NCBI GenBank assembly: GCA_024742415.1
Contig: JANSYN010000014.1
Coordinates: 43,332-107,331 of the forward strand
DNA length: 64,000 bases
Direction of reading: 5' to 3'
Origin: Gammaproteobacteria bacterium
Lineage (GTDB): Bacteria > Pseudomonadota > Gammaproteobacteria > Pseudomonadales > Halieaceae
Notes under the pieces: model-generated
Seen by the model: the letters and a program-made list of their open reading frames with translations, nothing else
Databases searched by the model: none
What the model was told of the DNA's origin: nothing
In this document: piece by piece, positions 19,147-26,834 of the stretch
Layout: each line of letters begins with the position of its first letter
How positions within the stretch are numbered: the first letter of the stretch is position 1
Program-made: the position numbers and the translations under genes

Positions 19147-19173
19147 TGGAGTAATCCTTGTACTGGGTGCCGG

Positions 19174-19641
19174 TCAGGGCTTGGGAACGTAGGCCAGGTT
19201 TTCGTGCCAGAAGTCCACCACATAGTTTACACGGGCGCGCAACAACTCACGATACTCAGGCAGATCGCTAACGTGAACCCAACGGCATTCGATAATACCC
19301 TCTTCTATTTGCGGCGCGGTATCGTCGTCGTTGCCGTCGTAGTGCATCAGGTACCAGTGCGTCTTTTTCAGGTAGCGGATGTTCTGGTGGCGCGTCGTAT
19401 GCCAGGTCGAAGGCAGGTTGGAGGTAATCGAAAGTTTGTCGATGTTCAGGCCGGTTTCCTCCTGAACCTCACGCAGTGCGGAATCCTCCTTGCCGGCACC
19501 AGCTTCGATGCGCCCCTTGGGCATATCCCATTTGCCCCGCTTGAACATCAGCAAAAGATGGTGGCTGCGGTTGCAGACCAGACCGCCTGCAGATTCAATT
19601 ACGGGAAGATCCAGGCCTTCCGAGAGTGTAGGTACAGACAA
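19174..19641 (-). CDS. Nudix hydrolase (diphosphoinositol/dinucleoside polyphosphate type)
   Basis: 155 residues with a complete Nudix box G-x5-E-x7-R-E-x2-E-E-x-G (GRIEAGAGKEDSALREVQEE, then TGL). The sequence FKRGKWDMPKGRIE is typical of the subfamily that cleaves diadenosine or inositol polyphosphates. The only suitable start is a TTG six bases after the stop of the ppk2 gene, so it is probably translated by reinitiation. Pairing with PPK2 suggests a shared role in polyphosphate/nucleotide homeostasis (inference). Confidence 0.85.
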   Translation of the reverse strand: MSVPTLSEGLDLPVIESAGGLVCNRSHHLLLMFKRGKWDMPKGRIEAGAGKEDSALREVQEETGLNIDKLSITSNLPSTWHTTRHQNIRYLKKTHWYLMHYDGNDDDTAPQIEEGIIECRWVHVSDLPEYRELLRARVNYVVDFWHENLAYVPKP

Positions 19642-19647
19642 TAGAGT

Positions 19648-20577
19648 TTACTCGCTGGTGTTAGTGTTAGTGTTAGTGTTAGTGGTATTGGGGTTTGTGC
19701 TGGTGCCATTGTTGACCGAATCATCAAGGTCAATGAAATAGCTCTCCTGCTCTTTCAACTCCTCCAGGACCGTCAACTGGCGCAGCGTCAGGCCGCGAAA
19801 TTTGACACCGCCGATCTTGATGCTGTAAGTCTTTGTGACGTCCTCCCCGGTCAGCGGCTCAAAACGCTTGCGGCCGAGCAACCTGACCAGGTGCAACATC
19901 GTGGTCAACCTTGCCTCGCGCTTTTTGTTGGCGTTGACAACAATCCACGGCGCGCGCTCCGATGAGGTATGCGCAAACATCTGCTCCTTGAAGTGCGTAA
20001 ACACCTCCCATTTGCTGCGAGCCTTGAGGTCATTTTCAGAGAACTTCCAGTAGGCCAGCGGGTTGTCCAGGCGATCCTCAAAGCGTATCAGCTGGGTGTC
20101 CTGGTCAATCGACAGGTAAAACTTGACCAGCAGCAGGCCGTTGTCAATCTGCTTGTGCTCCCAGTCGAGCACCTTGCGCATGAAATACTTGTATTGCGCC
20201 TCCGTGCAGTAGCCCATCGTTGGCTCTATCAGGGCACGTGTATACCATGAGCGATCAAAGAAGACGATTTCACCCGCGCGCGGGAAGTGTGCATGATAGC
20301 GTCGAAACCAGTTCTTCGACTCTTTGGGCGTCGGAATACCCAGCGCCACAATGCGGTAGTTGGCGGGGATCATGTTTTCTGTGAAGCGCTTGATTGTTGA
20401 CCCTTTGCCAGCGGCATCGCGCCCCTCGAACGCGATCGCCAGACGCCTGCCCTCGTGCATCAGACGCTTCTGGATACGCAGGATCTCCACCTGCAGTCGG
20501 CGTTTTTCTACCTGGTAATCTTCTTCACTGATGCCCTGGTAGGGCGTCTCAATGGCATTAAGCTTTTTTAAGCGCAT
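19648..20577 (-). CDS. ppk2: Polyphosphate kinase 2 family protein
   Basis: 309 residues. Walker A EGRDAAGKGSTIKRF (about 51-65), the Walker-B/lid region FFDRSWYTRALIEP and the conserved WKFSENDLKARSKW are all present, identifying class-I PPK2, which transfers phosphate between polyphosphate and nucleotides. The start is the ATG of MRLKKLN; a TTG 11 codons upstream is an alternative. The C-terminus is extended by a low-complexity tail (NNGTSTNPNTTNTNTNTNTS) encoded by hexanucleotide repeats and probably disordered. It is first in the run Nudix, CoA ligase, sulfatase. Confidence 0.93.
   Translation of the reverse strand: MRLKKLNAIETPYQGISEEDYQVEKRRLQVEILRIQKRLMHEGRRLAIAFEGRDAAGKGSTIKRFTENMIPANYRIVALGIPTPKESKNWFRRYHAHFPRAGEIVFFDRSWYTRALIEPTMGYCTEAQYKYFMRKVLDWEHKQIDNGLLLVKFYLSIDQDTQLIRFEDRLDNPLAYWKFSENDLKARSKWEVFTHFKEQMFAHTSSERAPWIVVNANKKREARLTTMLHLVRLLGRKRFEPLTGEDVTKTYSIKIGGVKFRGLTLRQLTVLEELKEQESYFIDLDDSVNNGTSTNPNTTNTNTNTNTSE
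19658..19681. repeat. Hexanucleotide GTGTTA x4 within the ppk2 3' end
   Basis: Four exact GTGTTA units (19658-19681; TAACAC on the coding strand) encode an Asn-Thr dipeptide run. Because the unit is six bases, gain or loss of copies would change the tail length without a frameshift. Confidence 0.9.
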
Positions 20578-20870
20578 AGTAACTACTGCAGACCCCGGTG
20601 AGCTTTCCAAAACAACGGCCAGGCCACATCGTAACCCGTAACGCGCACACCAATATTACACTTCTGTGACACGCGGCACTGCGACTGCTGCGAGCACCGA
20701 CCTGTCCGACTGGCCGTGTCCAACTTATCGCACTAACGCCTTGCCATTCAACCAGCAGCCGTCCAGTTCGTTGCCCCGGCGTTACGTCGGCCTCCACGGC
20801 GCGCCTGCACAGGCGCCCGAGGGCTATTTACTGCAATTCACCCATGGCCCAATGATCGCAACGATCGCCA
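20578..20870. other. Intergenic stretch, no supported gene
   Basis: About 290 bp upstream of ppk2 and downstream of the AhpD-like gene. Open frames here have no ribosome site, signal or recognisable motif. It probably carries the ppk2 promoter. Confidence 0.5.
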
Positions 20871-21386
20871 CTAACGCGGTAAAGAGACCTGCATCACGGG
20901 CAACTCGTCCGGCATGCCGCCCAGGGCAACGGCACAGCGCGAGAACAGACTGAAATAGGCCAGGCAGAGCGACAGGTGCGCCAACTCCGGTTCACTGAAG
21001 GTTGCTCGCAGCGCGTTGTGCAGCGTCAGGTTGTGCGCACCTGGGTCGTCATAATACTGGTCAACAAAAGCGACTATCAATTGATCTCGCCGGCCAAGTT
21101 GTTCACCCGGGGATGCCGACTGCACGGTGGCAACGCGCGGCTCTGTCAGTCCATCGGCTTGCGCGATATCGTAGCGGGCATTGCGGCAAAACACGCAGTT
21201 AACGCGCACGGCATTGCGCAAACGCGCAACTTCAATCTCGGCAGGACGCAAGGGGCCTGTCTCCCAGACCGCTCTGCCAAGTTCCACCAGGTGATCGATC
21301 GTCTCTGGCACCAGGCCGAGTGCGGAGTCACGCAGCATATTGCCGGTGGCACTGCCGCTGCTTTTTGCACGTGGACGAGATGACAT
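20871..21386 (-). CDS. AhpD-like/carboxymuconolactone decarboxylase-family protein with CxxC
   Basis: 171 residues. The AhpD-like redox motif C-x2-C is present as NCVFCRNARYDIAQADG (about 65-80), preceded by LRPAEIEVARLRNAVRV and followed by the helical FVDQYYDDPGAHNLT region. Such proteins are small-molecule or peroxide reductases, or decarboxylases. The start is the ATG of MSSRPRAK, with AGGGGGG just upstream, 11 bases after the stop of the related upstream gene. The two are therefore coupled and probably form one complex. Confidence 0.78.
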   Translation of the reverse strand: MSSRPRAKSSGSATGNMLRDSALGLVPETIDHLVELGRAVWETGPLRPAEIEVARLRNAVRVNCVFCRNARYDIAQADGLTEPRVATVQSASPGEQLGRRDQLIVAFVDQYYDDPGAHNLTLHNALRATFSEPELAHLSLCLAYFSLFSRCAVALGGMPDELPVMQVSLPR

Positions 21387-21397
21387 GCCCGCCCCCC

Positions 21398-21901
21398 CTA
21401 TTTGCCAGCCGGTCGCGACAGCCACAGCCGTTGCAGCCTTGCCGTAGCATCGAACAAACCCAGTGCCTCGATCAGCACAACAAGGCCGGCATCGCCATAG
21501 TGCTGTTTTACATCAGCAGCCATGTCATCGGTAATGGCCTGGACGTCCATGACGTAGATTTCCGTGAACTGCAAACAGGCTTTCTCGGCGGGCGAGAAAA
21601 TCTTTTCACGATGCCAGTTGCCGACACAATGCCCCCTGCCCTGCGGGTCAGCCAATGCCGCTGTGCCGGTGCTGCCCGCCTGACCCGACGCCGCACCCGG
21701 CGGTGTTTCGACCTCGATACCGTGAAGCTGCAATACACGCAACCGGCACAGCGACAGCGTGACGGCAGGCACATGGGCCTGCTCCAGCACAGCCGCCTGC
21801 AGTTGATCAAACCCACTACGGATGTCCGTCAGCGAATCTTCAGGCACAAGAGCGCTAACCACCCCGGCAGGACTACTGGCAACGGGCAATCGCGTCGTCA
21901 T
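21398..21901 (-). CDS. AhpD-like family protein lacking the CxxC pair
   Basis: 167 residues from the ATG at 21901 (GGGGG ten bases upstream). It has the family's helical layout: the LCRLRVLQLHG segment aligns with the region where AhpD proteins carry the redox motif, then FSPAEKACLQFTEIYVMDVQ and a C-terminal LVVLIEALGLFDATARLQR. No CxxC is present: cysteines are isolated. It lies immediately upstream of a CxxC-containing paralogue with coupled translation, suggesting a catalytic/non-catalytic heteromer. Confidence 0.65.
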   Translation of the reverse strand: MTTRLPVASSPAGVVSALVPEDSLTDIRSGFDQLQAAVLEQAHVPAVTLSLCRLRVLQLHGIEVETPPGAASGQAGSTGTAALADPQGRGHCVGNWHREKIFSPAEKACLQFTEIYVMDVQAITDDMAADVKQHYGDAGLVVLIEALGLFDATARLQRLWLSRPAGK

Positions 21902-22039
21902 CGCTGCGCGACCCCCAACATAGCTGCCTGCCAGGCTGGCCAATACAGCAAACCGAAGCGCCTGGGCACACGCAAAGGCGGGCGCTGCAAGCTGCCAGCG
22001 CCAGGAAGGCAGGCGTCGCAGGCCCGCAGCATGACCACA

Positions 22040-22462
22040 CTAGGCGCTCTTGGAATTGCGGCGCGTATGCTGCATCAACGCCCAAAGTACATTTTTTGAG
22101 CTGACCTGGCCGTGCAGTTTGCCGTTCTTGACCACAGGCCTGCGCCGCTGGCGCGTATCGAGCATCTGCTGCGCCACCTCGACAATCCCGTCCTCGGGCG
22201 AACAGACATTGACCTGCGTACTCATGACCTCGTTCACCAACACGTGCTCCGGGTCACCGTCGTTGTAGATGGCCGACAGCGCGCCGCGCAGGCAATCGAG
22301 CTCAGAGATAACACCGATCACACAGCCCTGATCATCCACCACTGTCAAACCTGTGAGCCTGTGCTCGATGATTTTCTCTACCGCACTGGCCAGGTTTTCT
22401 GTCGGGGCCACAGTCATGGGGTTGGTACGCATGCAATCACTGATGGAACTGGGCTTGGGCAT
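22040..22462 (-). CDS. Two-CBS-domain protein
   Basis: 140 residues, almost entirely a CBS pair. The first unit covers about 10-62 (CMRTNPMTVAPTENLASAVE, LTGLTVVDDQGCVIGVIS), the second about 75-132 (VNEVMSTQVNVCSPEDGIVE, RRRPVVKNGKLHGQVSSKNV). CBS pairs sense adenine nucleotides and regulate partner enzymes or channels. AGGAGAG precedes the ATG. It stands alone between the AhpD-like pair and a small membrane protein; the partner is unknown. Confidence 0.87.
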   Translation of the reverse strand: MPKPSSISDCMRTNPMTVAPTENLASAVEKIIEHRLTGLTVVDDQGCVIGVISELDCLRGALSAIYNDGDPEHVLVNEVMSTQVNVCSPEDGIVEVAQQMLDTRQRRRPVVKNGKLHGQVSSKNVLWALMQHTRRNSKSA

Positions 22463-22695
22463 TGGGTCTCTCCTGGCACATTTCTGGACGGCCGCACTTC
22501 GCTGCGGCGTCTTCGAACCTTAGCCTTAATGCTGACCGAGCGCCAGTAGCAACGCGCGCAGCGGTGCAGGCCCAGGGCAGGCTTGCAGCGCGGACAAGAA
22601 CGTCATACGCAACAATGTGCAGCGCCGTGCACACGGCCGACGCCAGCGCTACGCTACAGCCAACACGGCGCTGGAGACAACACGATCGAACCGCT

Positions 22696-23007
22696 TCAGT
22701 AGTTGATATCGATATCGAGAATGCGCTGGATGTTCAGCGTGATCAACAGGCTGAGCGCCACCGCAGTACCCATCCCAACAGTCAGCTCAACCAGCGGCGA
22801 CGGAAACGCAATAACCTCTGCCAGCACACAGGGCACAATGGCCGCGGCGAGGCTGGCCAACAAGAGGTTCAGCTCGCACATGGGGCGCTTCTGCCAGGGC
22901 GATATATCGATCAATACACACAGGTGTGCTGTTAAAAGCAGGTAGAACCAGACATGCCAGCTGCTGTTGTAGAAGCTATCGGGGTTTATCGTATCTATTA
23001 AACTCAT
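22696..23007 (-). CDS. Small integral membrane protein, unknown
   Basis: 103 residues with three probable membrane spans: about 19-35 (VWFYLLLTAHLCVLIDI), 46-68 (LNLLLASLAAAIVPCVLAEV) and 73-93 (LTVGMGTAVALSLLITLNI). Charged residues lie between the first two. TGGA lies before the ATG. No family is recognised and no clear neighbour suggests a role. Confidence 0.6.
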   Translation of the reverse strand: MSLIDTINPDSFYNSSWHVWFYLLLTAHLCVLIDISPWQKRPMCELNLLLASLAAAIVPCVLAEVIAFPSPLVELTVGMGTAVALSLLITLNIQRILDIDINY

Positions 23008-23148
23008 CGGTCAATTCCATCAAGCGTAGGATTTTTCGCGTGCGTTGTCGCGGCATCGCCGGCCACCGGCAAAATGCGGGTCGTTATGCAACGTCAGCGG
23101 ATTAGCTTGCTGCGGGAGCGCTGTTAGCTTGCAGCAGTTACTGCGCAA

Positions 23149-23442
23149 CTACCGGAACTGGAAGACGGGCGGTGCTCGAATAAAGACGTAGCCAGCACGC
23201 CCGAACGGATAGCCATGCGCCGGCCAGCAGGAGTGACAACCGGCAACACGAACAACGGCTGGCAGTAACGCAACACCGTGCGCGCTTTCGCCAGGTTCTG
23301 GCAGATCGACCTGGAGAGAGTCGTAAACAGGTTCCATCGCAATCGGCTGGCCGGCGAAGGTACCCGCGGCCGCATCGCCCGCCCACGCCCCGGCACTCGG
23401 GCCGGAGACAAAAAACAATGCTAGATACAGCACCCATTTCAC
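23149..23442 (-). CDS. Possible small exported protein (GTG start)
   Basis: 97 codons beginning with a convincing signal peptide (KWVLYLALFFVSGPSAGAWA, cleavage before GDAAAG). The central part, with a CHSC motif near residue 70, and the end show no recognised domain and could be out of frame. The start is GTG with GAGAG about 12 bases upstream. Either a real small periplasmic protein or a decayed gene whose 3' half is shifted. Confidence 0.35.
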   Translation of the reverse strand: MKWVLYLALFFVSGPSAGAWAGDAAAGTFAGQPIAMEPVYDSLQVDLPEPGESAHGVALLPAVVRVAGCHSCWPAHGYPFGRAGYVFIRAPPVFQFR

Positions 23443-24083
23443 GGTAGGCGAATTCTCTCAATGCAGTGCCAGGCGGCTCCCTGCTACACCATAGATATAG
23501 GCGCTGTAGCGACTGACTGCAAGAGCCAGCGCAGGATCATTCCAGTGAATTTTTACACCGCCTGCGCCGGACCACCAGAGTAACCCATGCAGGGTGCGAG
23601 GCTGGGAATGGACTCAGGCCGCTCTCAAAGCAGGGCCGTATCAGTGCCACTGCCGCACACTGACTGCACCTTCACTTTGCAACCGCGCATACCTCAGACC
23701 GCGTGACGGCCAACGCCGGGTTTGTATGAAGAAGCGGACAAAACTCGTAGCGGGCCTGTGTATCGAAGGCGATACGGGATTGCCCGGTAAGAACAAAAAA
23801 GCGCATGGAACTGACGGCCATTCTTGTTCGAGTGCTGAGCCACCATGAATGGCAGGGCTCTATCAGTCTGGCTTTACTCGTATCCATCGGGTTTAGTGAG
23901 CATGGGTGCATCTGACGTGAATAACGCAGAGCCAATCGGGTACGGATAAACGAATGCCATCCCCCCAATCGATGGGGTAGAGCCGTGGGATGGAATAATC
24001 AATCGTGTACGGATGAATGCCCATCCCCCGATTATGGGGTAGAGCCAGCCGTAGAGCCGAAACCGAATATAGCATTATGGATA
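23443..24083. other. 640-bp gene-free stretch upstream of the tRNA genes
   Basis: Open frames on both strands lack ribosome sites and motifs. The right third carries a pair of direct repeats (separate entry). Nothing else is supported. Confidence 0.5.
23933..24046. repeat. Two imperfect direct repeats of about 50 bp next to tRNA-Asp
   Basis: Copy 1 at 23933-23984 and copy 2 at 24000-24046 share CAATCG-GTACGGAT, then AATGCC and CCATCCCCC, and end in ATGGGGTAGAGCC. Each copy holds a short CCCC/GGGG hairpin. They lie 38-150 bp downstream of the 3' end of tRNA-Asp. A third TAGAGCC follows at 24051. Possibly termination or processing elements of the tRNA transcript; function unknown. Confidence 0.7.
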
Positions 24084-24160
24084 TGGCGGACCGGACGGGA
24101 CTCGAACCCGCGACCTCCGGCGTGACAGGCCGGCATTCTAACCAACTGAACTACCGGTCC
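24084..24160 (-). tRNA. tRNA-Asp (anticodon GTC)
   Basis: 77-nt cloverleaf read on the minus strand. The acceptor GGACCGG pairs with CCGGTCC, the D arm is GTTCAGTTGGTTAGAA, the anticodon loop contains CTGTCAC (GTC), the T arm is CGGGTTCGAGTCCCG, and the 3' CCA is encoded. Confidence 0.97.
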
Positions 24161-24229
24161 TAAGCGGTAGATTTTCTGTTGCACTGCACGCAAGGATGCG
24201 TGTGGATGCAACGGTCGAGACATCGGTAT

Positions 24230-24305
24230 TGGTGGGTGGTGACGGGATCGAACCGCCGACCCTCTGCTTGTAAGGCAGATGCTCTCCCAGCTGAGCTAAC
24301 CACCC
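24230..24305 (-). tRNA. tRNA-Val (anticodon TAC)
   Basis: 76-nt cloverleaf on the minus strand. The acceptor GGGTGGT pairs with ACCACCC, the anticodon loop CTTACAA gives TAC, the T arm is CGGCGGTTCGATCCCGTC, and CCA is encoded. It lies 69 bp upstream of tRNA-Asp and is probably co-transcribed with it. Confidence 0.97.
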
Positions 24306-24829
24306 CCTGACCGAGACCGCGCATTATAGAGATTCCTGTTTAGCTGTCAAACGTCTGAAGGGCTTTTGGCAACAAATACCGGGCGCGAGCAAACGATTGA
24401 TTTACGGCGAAAAATGCGTCCCTGCCAAAACGCGTTTGGCTTGGCTCTGCAAGGGGTCATGCAAGGGATCAGGCAAGGGGTCAGGCACCGCCCCGGCAAT
24501 GCATCGAACGCCACATAGTAGTACTATCTGCGGGCGGCAGATGTCGCTGGGGCGCACGGCCGCCGGGCTCTCTCCAGCCGGCTGTGCCGAAGCCAACGGG
24601 AATGCGCGGGCTATGCGCAATACCGGCCGTGGCAACGCACATGACTGGCAAGCGCCCACCGCGAACCATCGCGTCAGGGGCAGGCCAACAACAGCCGCCA
24701 CGGACCAGGCCGAGCCAACAAAGGCCGGCAACAAGCGTTTGCATCACCGCCAGGCGAGACCGCCGCACAACACTCAGCAATGGCGCATCCAGGCAATGGT
24801 CGCCAGGCCAAACAGCAGAGAGCTACGCC
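24306..24829. other. 524-bp gene-free stretch between tRNA-Val and queD
   Basis: It should contain the tRNA promoter (minus strand) and the queD promoter (plus strand). A 12-bp tandem repeat lies at 24449-24484. Open frames here are arginine- and proline-rich without ribosome sites and are not supported as genes. Confidence 0.5.
24449..24484. repeat. Three 12-bp tandem units (GCAAGGGGTCAT type)
   Basis: Units at 24449-24460, 24461-24472 and 24473-24484 read GCAAGGGGTCAT, GCAAGGGATCAG, GCAAGGGGTCAG, in the non-coding gap upstream of queD. Confidence 0.8.
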
Positions 24830-25186
24830 ATGGAAATCTACAAAGAGTTTCACTTTGAAGCGGCACACCGGCTGCCCAATGTCCCGACCGGGCACAAGTG
24901 TGCGCGCCTGCACGGTCACTCATTCCAGGTACGGATTTGTGTATCGGGCGATGCGCCGGAGCCGGCAGGCTGGGTCATGGATTTTGCAGATCTCAAGGCC
25001 GCGTTCAAACCGATACTGTCTCAGCTGGATCACTACTATCTCAATGATATTCCCGGCCTGGAAAACCCGACCAGCGAGAACCTCGCGCGCTGGATCTGGG
25101 AGAAGCTGCGTCCGGCGCTGCCACAATTGAGTGCGGTGGAGATTCGCGAAACCTGCACGAGCGGCTGTATCTACCGTGGAAGCTGA
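24830..25186 (+). CDS. queD: 6-carboxytetrahydropterin synthase
   Basis: 118 residues, the usual QueD length. It converts dihydroneopterin triphosphate to 6-carboxy-5,6,7,8-tetrahydropterin in queuosine biosynthesis. Zinc ligands His13 (FEAAHRL), His28 and His30 (LHGHSF) and catalytic Cys24 (GHKCARL) are all present, as is the C-terminal [15 protein letters not shown] with its conserved Glu. The start is the ATG of MEIYKEFHF; longer frames upstream lack support. No queC or queE is adjacent. Confidence 0.93.
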   Translation: MEIYKEFHFEAAHRLPNVPTGHKCARLHGHSFQVRICVSGDAPEPAGWVMDFADLKAAFKPILSQLDHYYLNDIPGLENPTSENLARWIWEKLRPALPQLSAVEIRETCTSGCIYRGS

Positions 25187-25732
25187 GCGCTCGATGCAAA
25201 AGCTTCACACTGCCGTCACAATCCGGTAACACTGCAAAAAATGCTTGACGATTACGAATACGCTACGAATAAAGCGCCTGAAGTATCCCACGGGTGCACT
25301 GTGAATTGTTACCCAGTGCAGGATGTTTCCGTGCTACCGCCCAAAGTTACCTCAGGTAGCACTTGCGAAAAGGTTATACACACCAGCTTCGCCGAAAGGA
25401 CTTTACCTTCAGTTACCTTTTGCTTTGCACTTTATGCATAAGAAAGAGGCTATAACTTATTGTATTATAAGAATTATATGGCATTGGCTACTTTTTGACC
25501 AATTCGCAGCAGACCCTGAATTTACTGAACTAACGGCCTGACTGAACAATTTACCCACGTACTTATCCACAGAATTTGTGGAAAAGCGATGACCTGGCAG
25601 TGTTACATATTGTTTCGCAAATAGCCCTGAGAAAGCCGGCGAGAATCCCCCATGGCCTGGCCATGGACCGCTTTGCTAGAGTGGCAGGCCCTGCTCAACA
25701 ATGTCATGCAACGGTCATAAAGGACACAAACC
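25187..25732. other. AT-richer 545-bp non-coding region with DnaA-box matches and hairpins
   Basis: Between queD and the LysE-type gene. It contains an inverted repeat TGCACTG..CAGTGCA (about 25295-25320), a perfect 8-bp inverted repeat GTGCTACC..GGTAGCAC (25331-25338 and 25355-25362), an AT-rich block (about 25432-25505), and three matches to the DnaA box TTWTNCACA: TTATACACA at 25374-25382, TTATCCACA at 25563-25571, and TTTTCCACA on the minus strand at 25577-25585. GTTACC recurs around 25308, 25346 and 25413. It could be a DnaA-binding or origin-like locus, or a large regulatory region. Confidence 0.55.
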
Positions 25733-26359
25733 ATGGAGTTCACTCAATGGCTGGCGCTGTTGGCCATCTGCGCACTCGGGGCGATGTCTCCGGGCCCCAG
25801 CCTCGCGGTAGTGGTGTCCAGCACACTGGCACAGGGGCGTTCCGGCGGCTTGCAGGCGGCGCTCGCACACGGCCTGGGTGTTGCGCTGTATGGCCTGCTC
25901 ACTGTGGCCGGGCTTGCAATCCTGATTACGCAATCGCCACCGCTTTTTACCGGTCTGCAAATAGGAGGCGCGCTCTACCTGGTGTACCTGGGCGGCAAAT
26001 CGCTATGGCAAGCCATTGCTGCACGCGGGCCGCGCCGGGCCGCAGAGCAACGTAAAGGTGCCGCCAGCCAGGGGTTTCTCGTTGCCTTTCTCAACCCCAA
26101 GCTGGCCGTGTTCATGCTCGCGCTGTTCAGCCAGTTCCTGCAGCCAGACTTCGGGTTGCCTGAAAAGGCCCTGATGGTCGCGACGGTGGGTATGACTGAC
26201 GCGCTGTGGTACTGCCTGGTTGTGATGACGGTGTCGCACCGCCGTTTTACGACCACACTACAGCGCGGTTCGCGGGTCATCGACGGGGTGTTGGGTGTCA
26301 TCCTGGTGTTGCTGGCCATCACGGTCATGGCCAACGCAGTGTCGATCGGCCGGGGCTGA
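25733..26359 (+). CDS. LysE/RhtB-family exporter
   Basis: 208 residues with five to six membrane helices, starting with the family signature LLAICALGAMSPGPSLAVVV (N-terminal SPGP). The conserved FLVAFLNPKLAVFMLALFSQF lies mid-protein. These inner-membrane exporters release amino acids or homoserine lactone-like compounds. AAAGGA precedes the ATG. It is a single gene following the DnaA-box region, so its promoter may lie within that region. Confidence 0.9.
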   Translation: MEFTQWLALLAICALGAMSPGPSLAVVVSSTLAQGRSGGLQAALAHGLGVALYGLLTVAGLAILITQSPPLFTGLQIGGALYLVYLGGKSLWQAIAARGPRRAAEQRKGAASQGFLVAFLNPKLAVFMLALFSQFLQPDFGLPEKALMVATVGMTDALWYCLVVMTVSHRRFTTTLQRGSRVIDGVLGVILVLLAITVMANAVSIGRG

Positions 26360-26493
26360 ACCGCGCTACTTGTGAGCAACGGGCTATACTCGCTTGCCCG
26401 CTCCGTTTGCTGCGGCGCTACTTTCACTCCAAAGCGCATGACGACAGGCGGCCGTCAAGCCCCTTGCAAACAGGCCAGGACCGGCAAGCAGCC

Positions 26494-26820
26494 TCAGTGC
26501 AACGTTCTCTGGCGCTCGGCCATCACGATGGTTTCCAGTTGCTTGCCCAGCATGACCACCAAACCCTGTTCACGCTGCACGCCATCATAGCTGTAGTCAA
26601 AACGGTATTGCCGCCAGATGCGCCAGCGGCCCGATGCATCGCGGCTCATCGAGACGCGCTGAATATGCACTGTTTGATCCAATAGCTGGAAATCCTCGTT
26701 GGCGCTGGCACCGGTGACGGCACGAATGGCCAGCTCGCGCACGCGAATCGCCGACATAAAGTACACCGCACCCAGCCCGAACAGCATTACGACCACGAGT
26801 TCACCCAGACTAAGATGCAC
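26494..26820 (-). CDS. DUF3301 family protein
   Basis: 108 residues: one N-terminal membrane helix (LGELVVVMLFGLGAVYFM), then a soluble domain with QLLDQTVHIQRVSMSRDASG and RWRIWRQYRFDYSYDGVQR, which is the DUF3301 pattern found in gammaproteobacteria. Function unknown. A GTG start is preceded by AAGGGG. It follows the alpha/beta hydrolase gene by 14 bp, probably in one transcript. Confidence 0.8.
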   Translation of the reverse strand: MHLSLGELVVVMLFGLGAVYFMSAIRVRELAIRAVTGASANEDFQLLDQTVHIQRVSMSRDASGRWRIWRQYRFDYSYDGVQREQGLVVMLGKQLETIVMAERQRTLH

Positions 26821-26834
26821 GGCTTGCCCCTTAT

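Noticed and set aside
23672..23968. Minus-strand open frame upstream of the tRNAs
   Set aside because: No ribosome site, no motif, and it includes part of a direct repeat.
24397..24858. Plus-strand open frame overlapping the queD start
   Set aside because: Low-complexity start ([12 protein letters not shown]) made by a 12-bp tandem repeat; queD itself explains the 3' part.
25187..25732. Chromosomal replication origin
   Set aside because: DnaA-box matches and AT-rich DNA are present, but none of the usual origin neighbours; reported only as origin-like.
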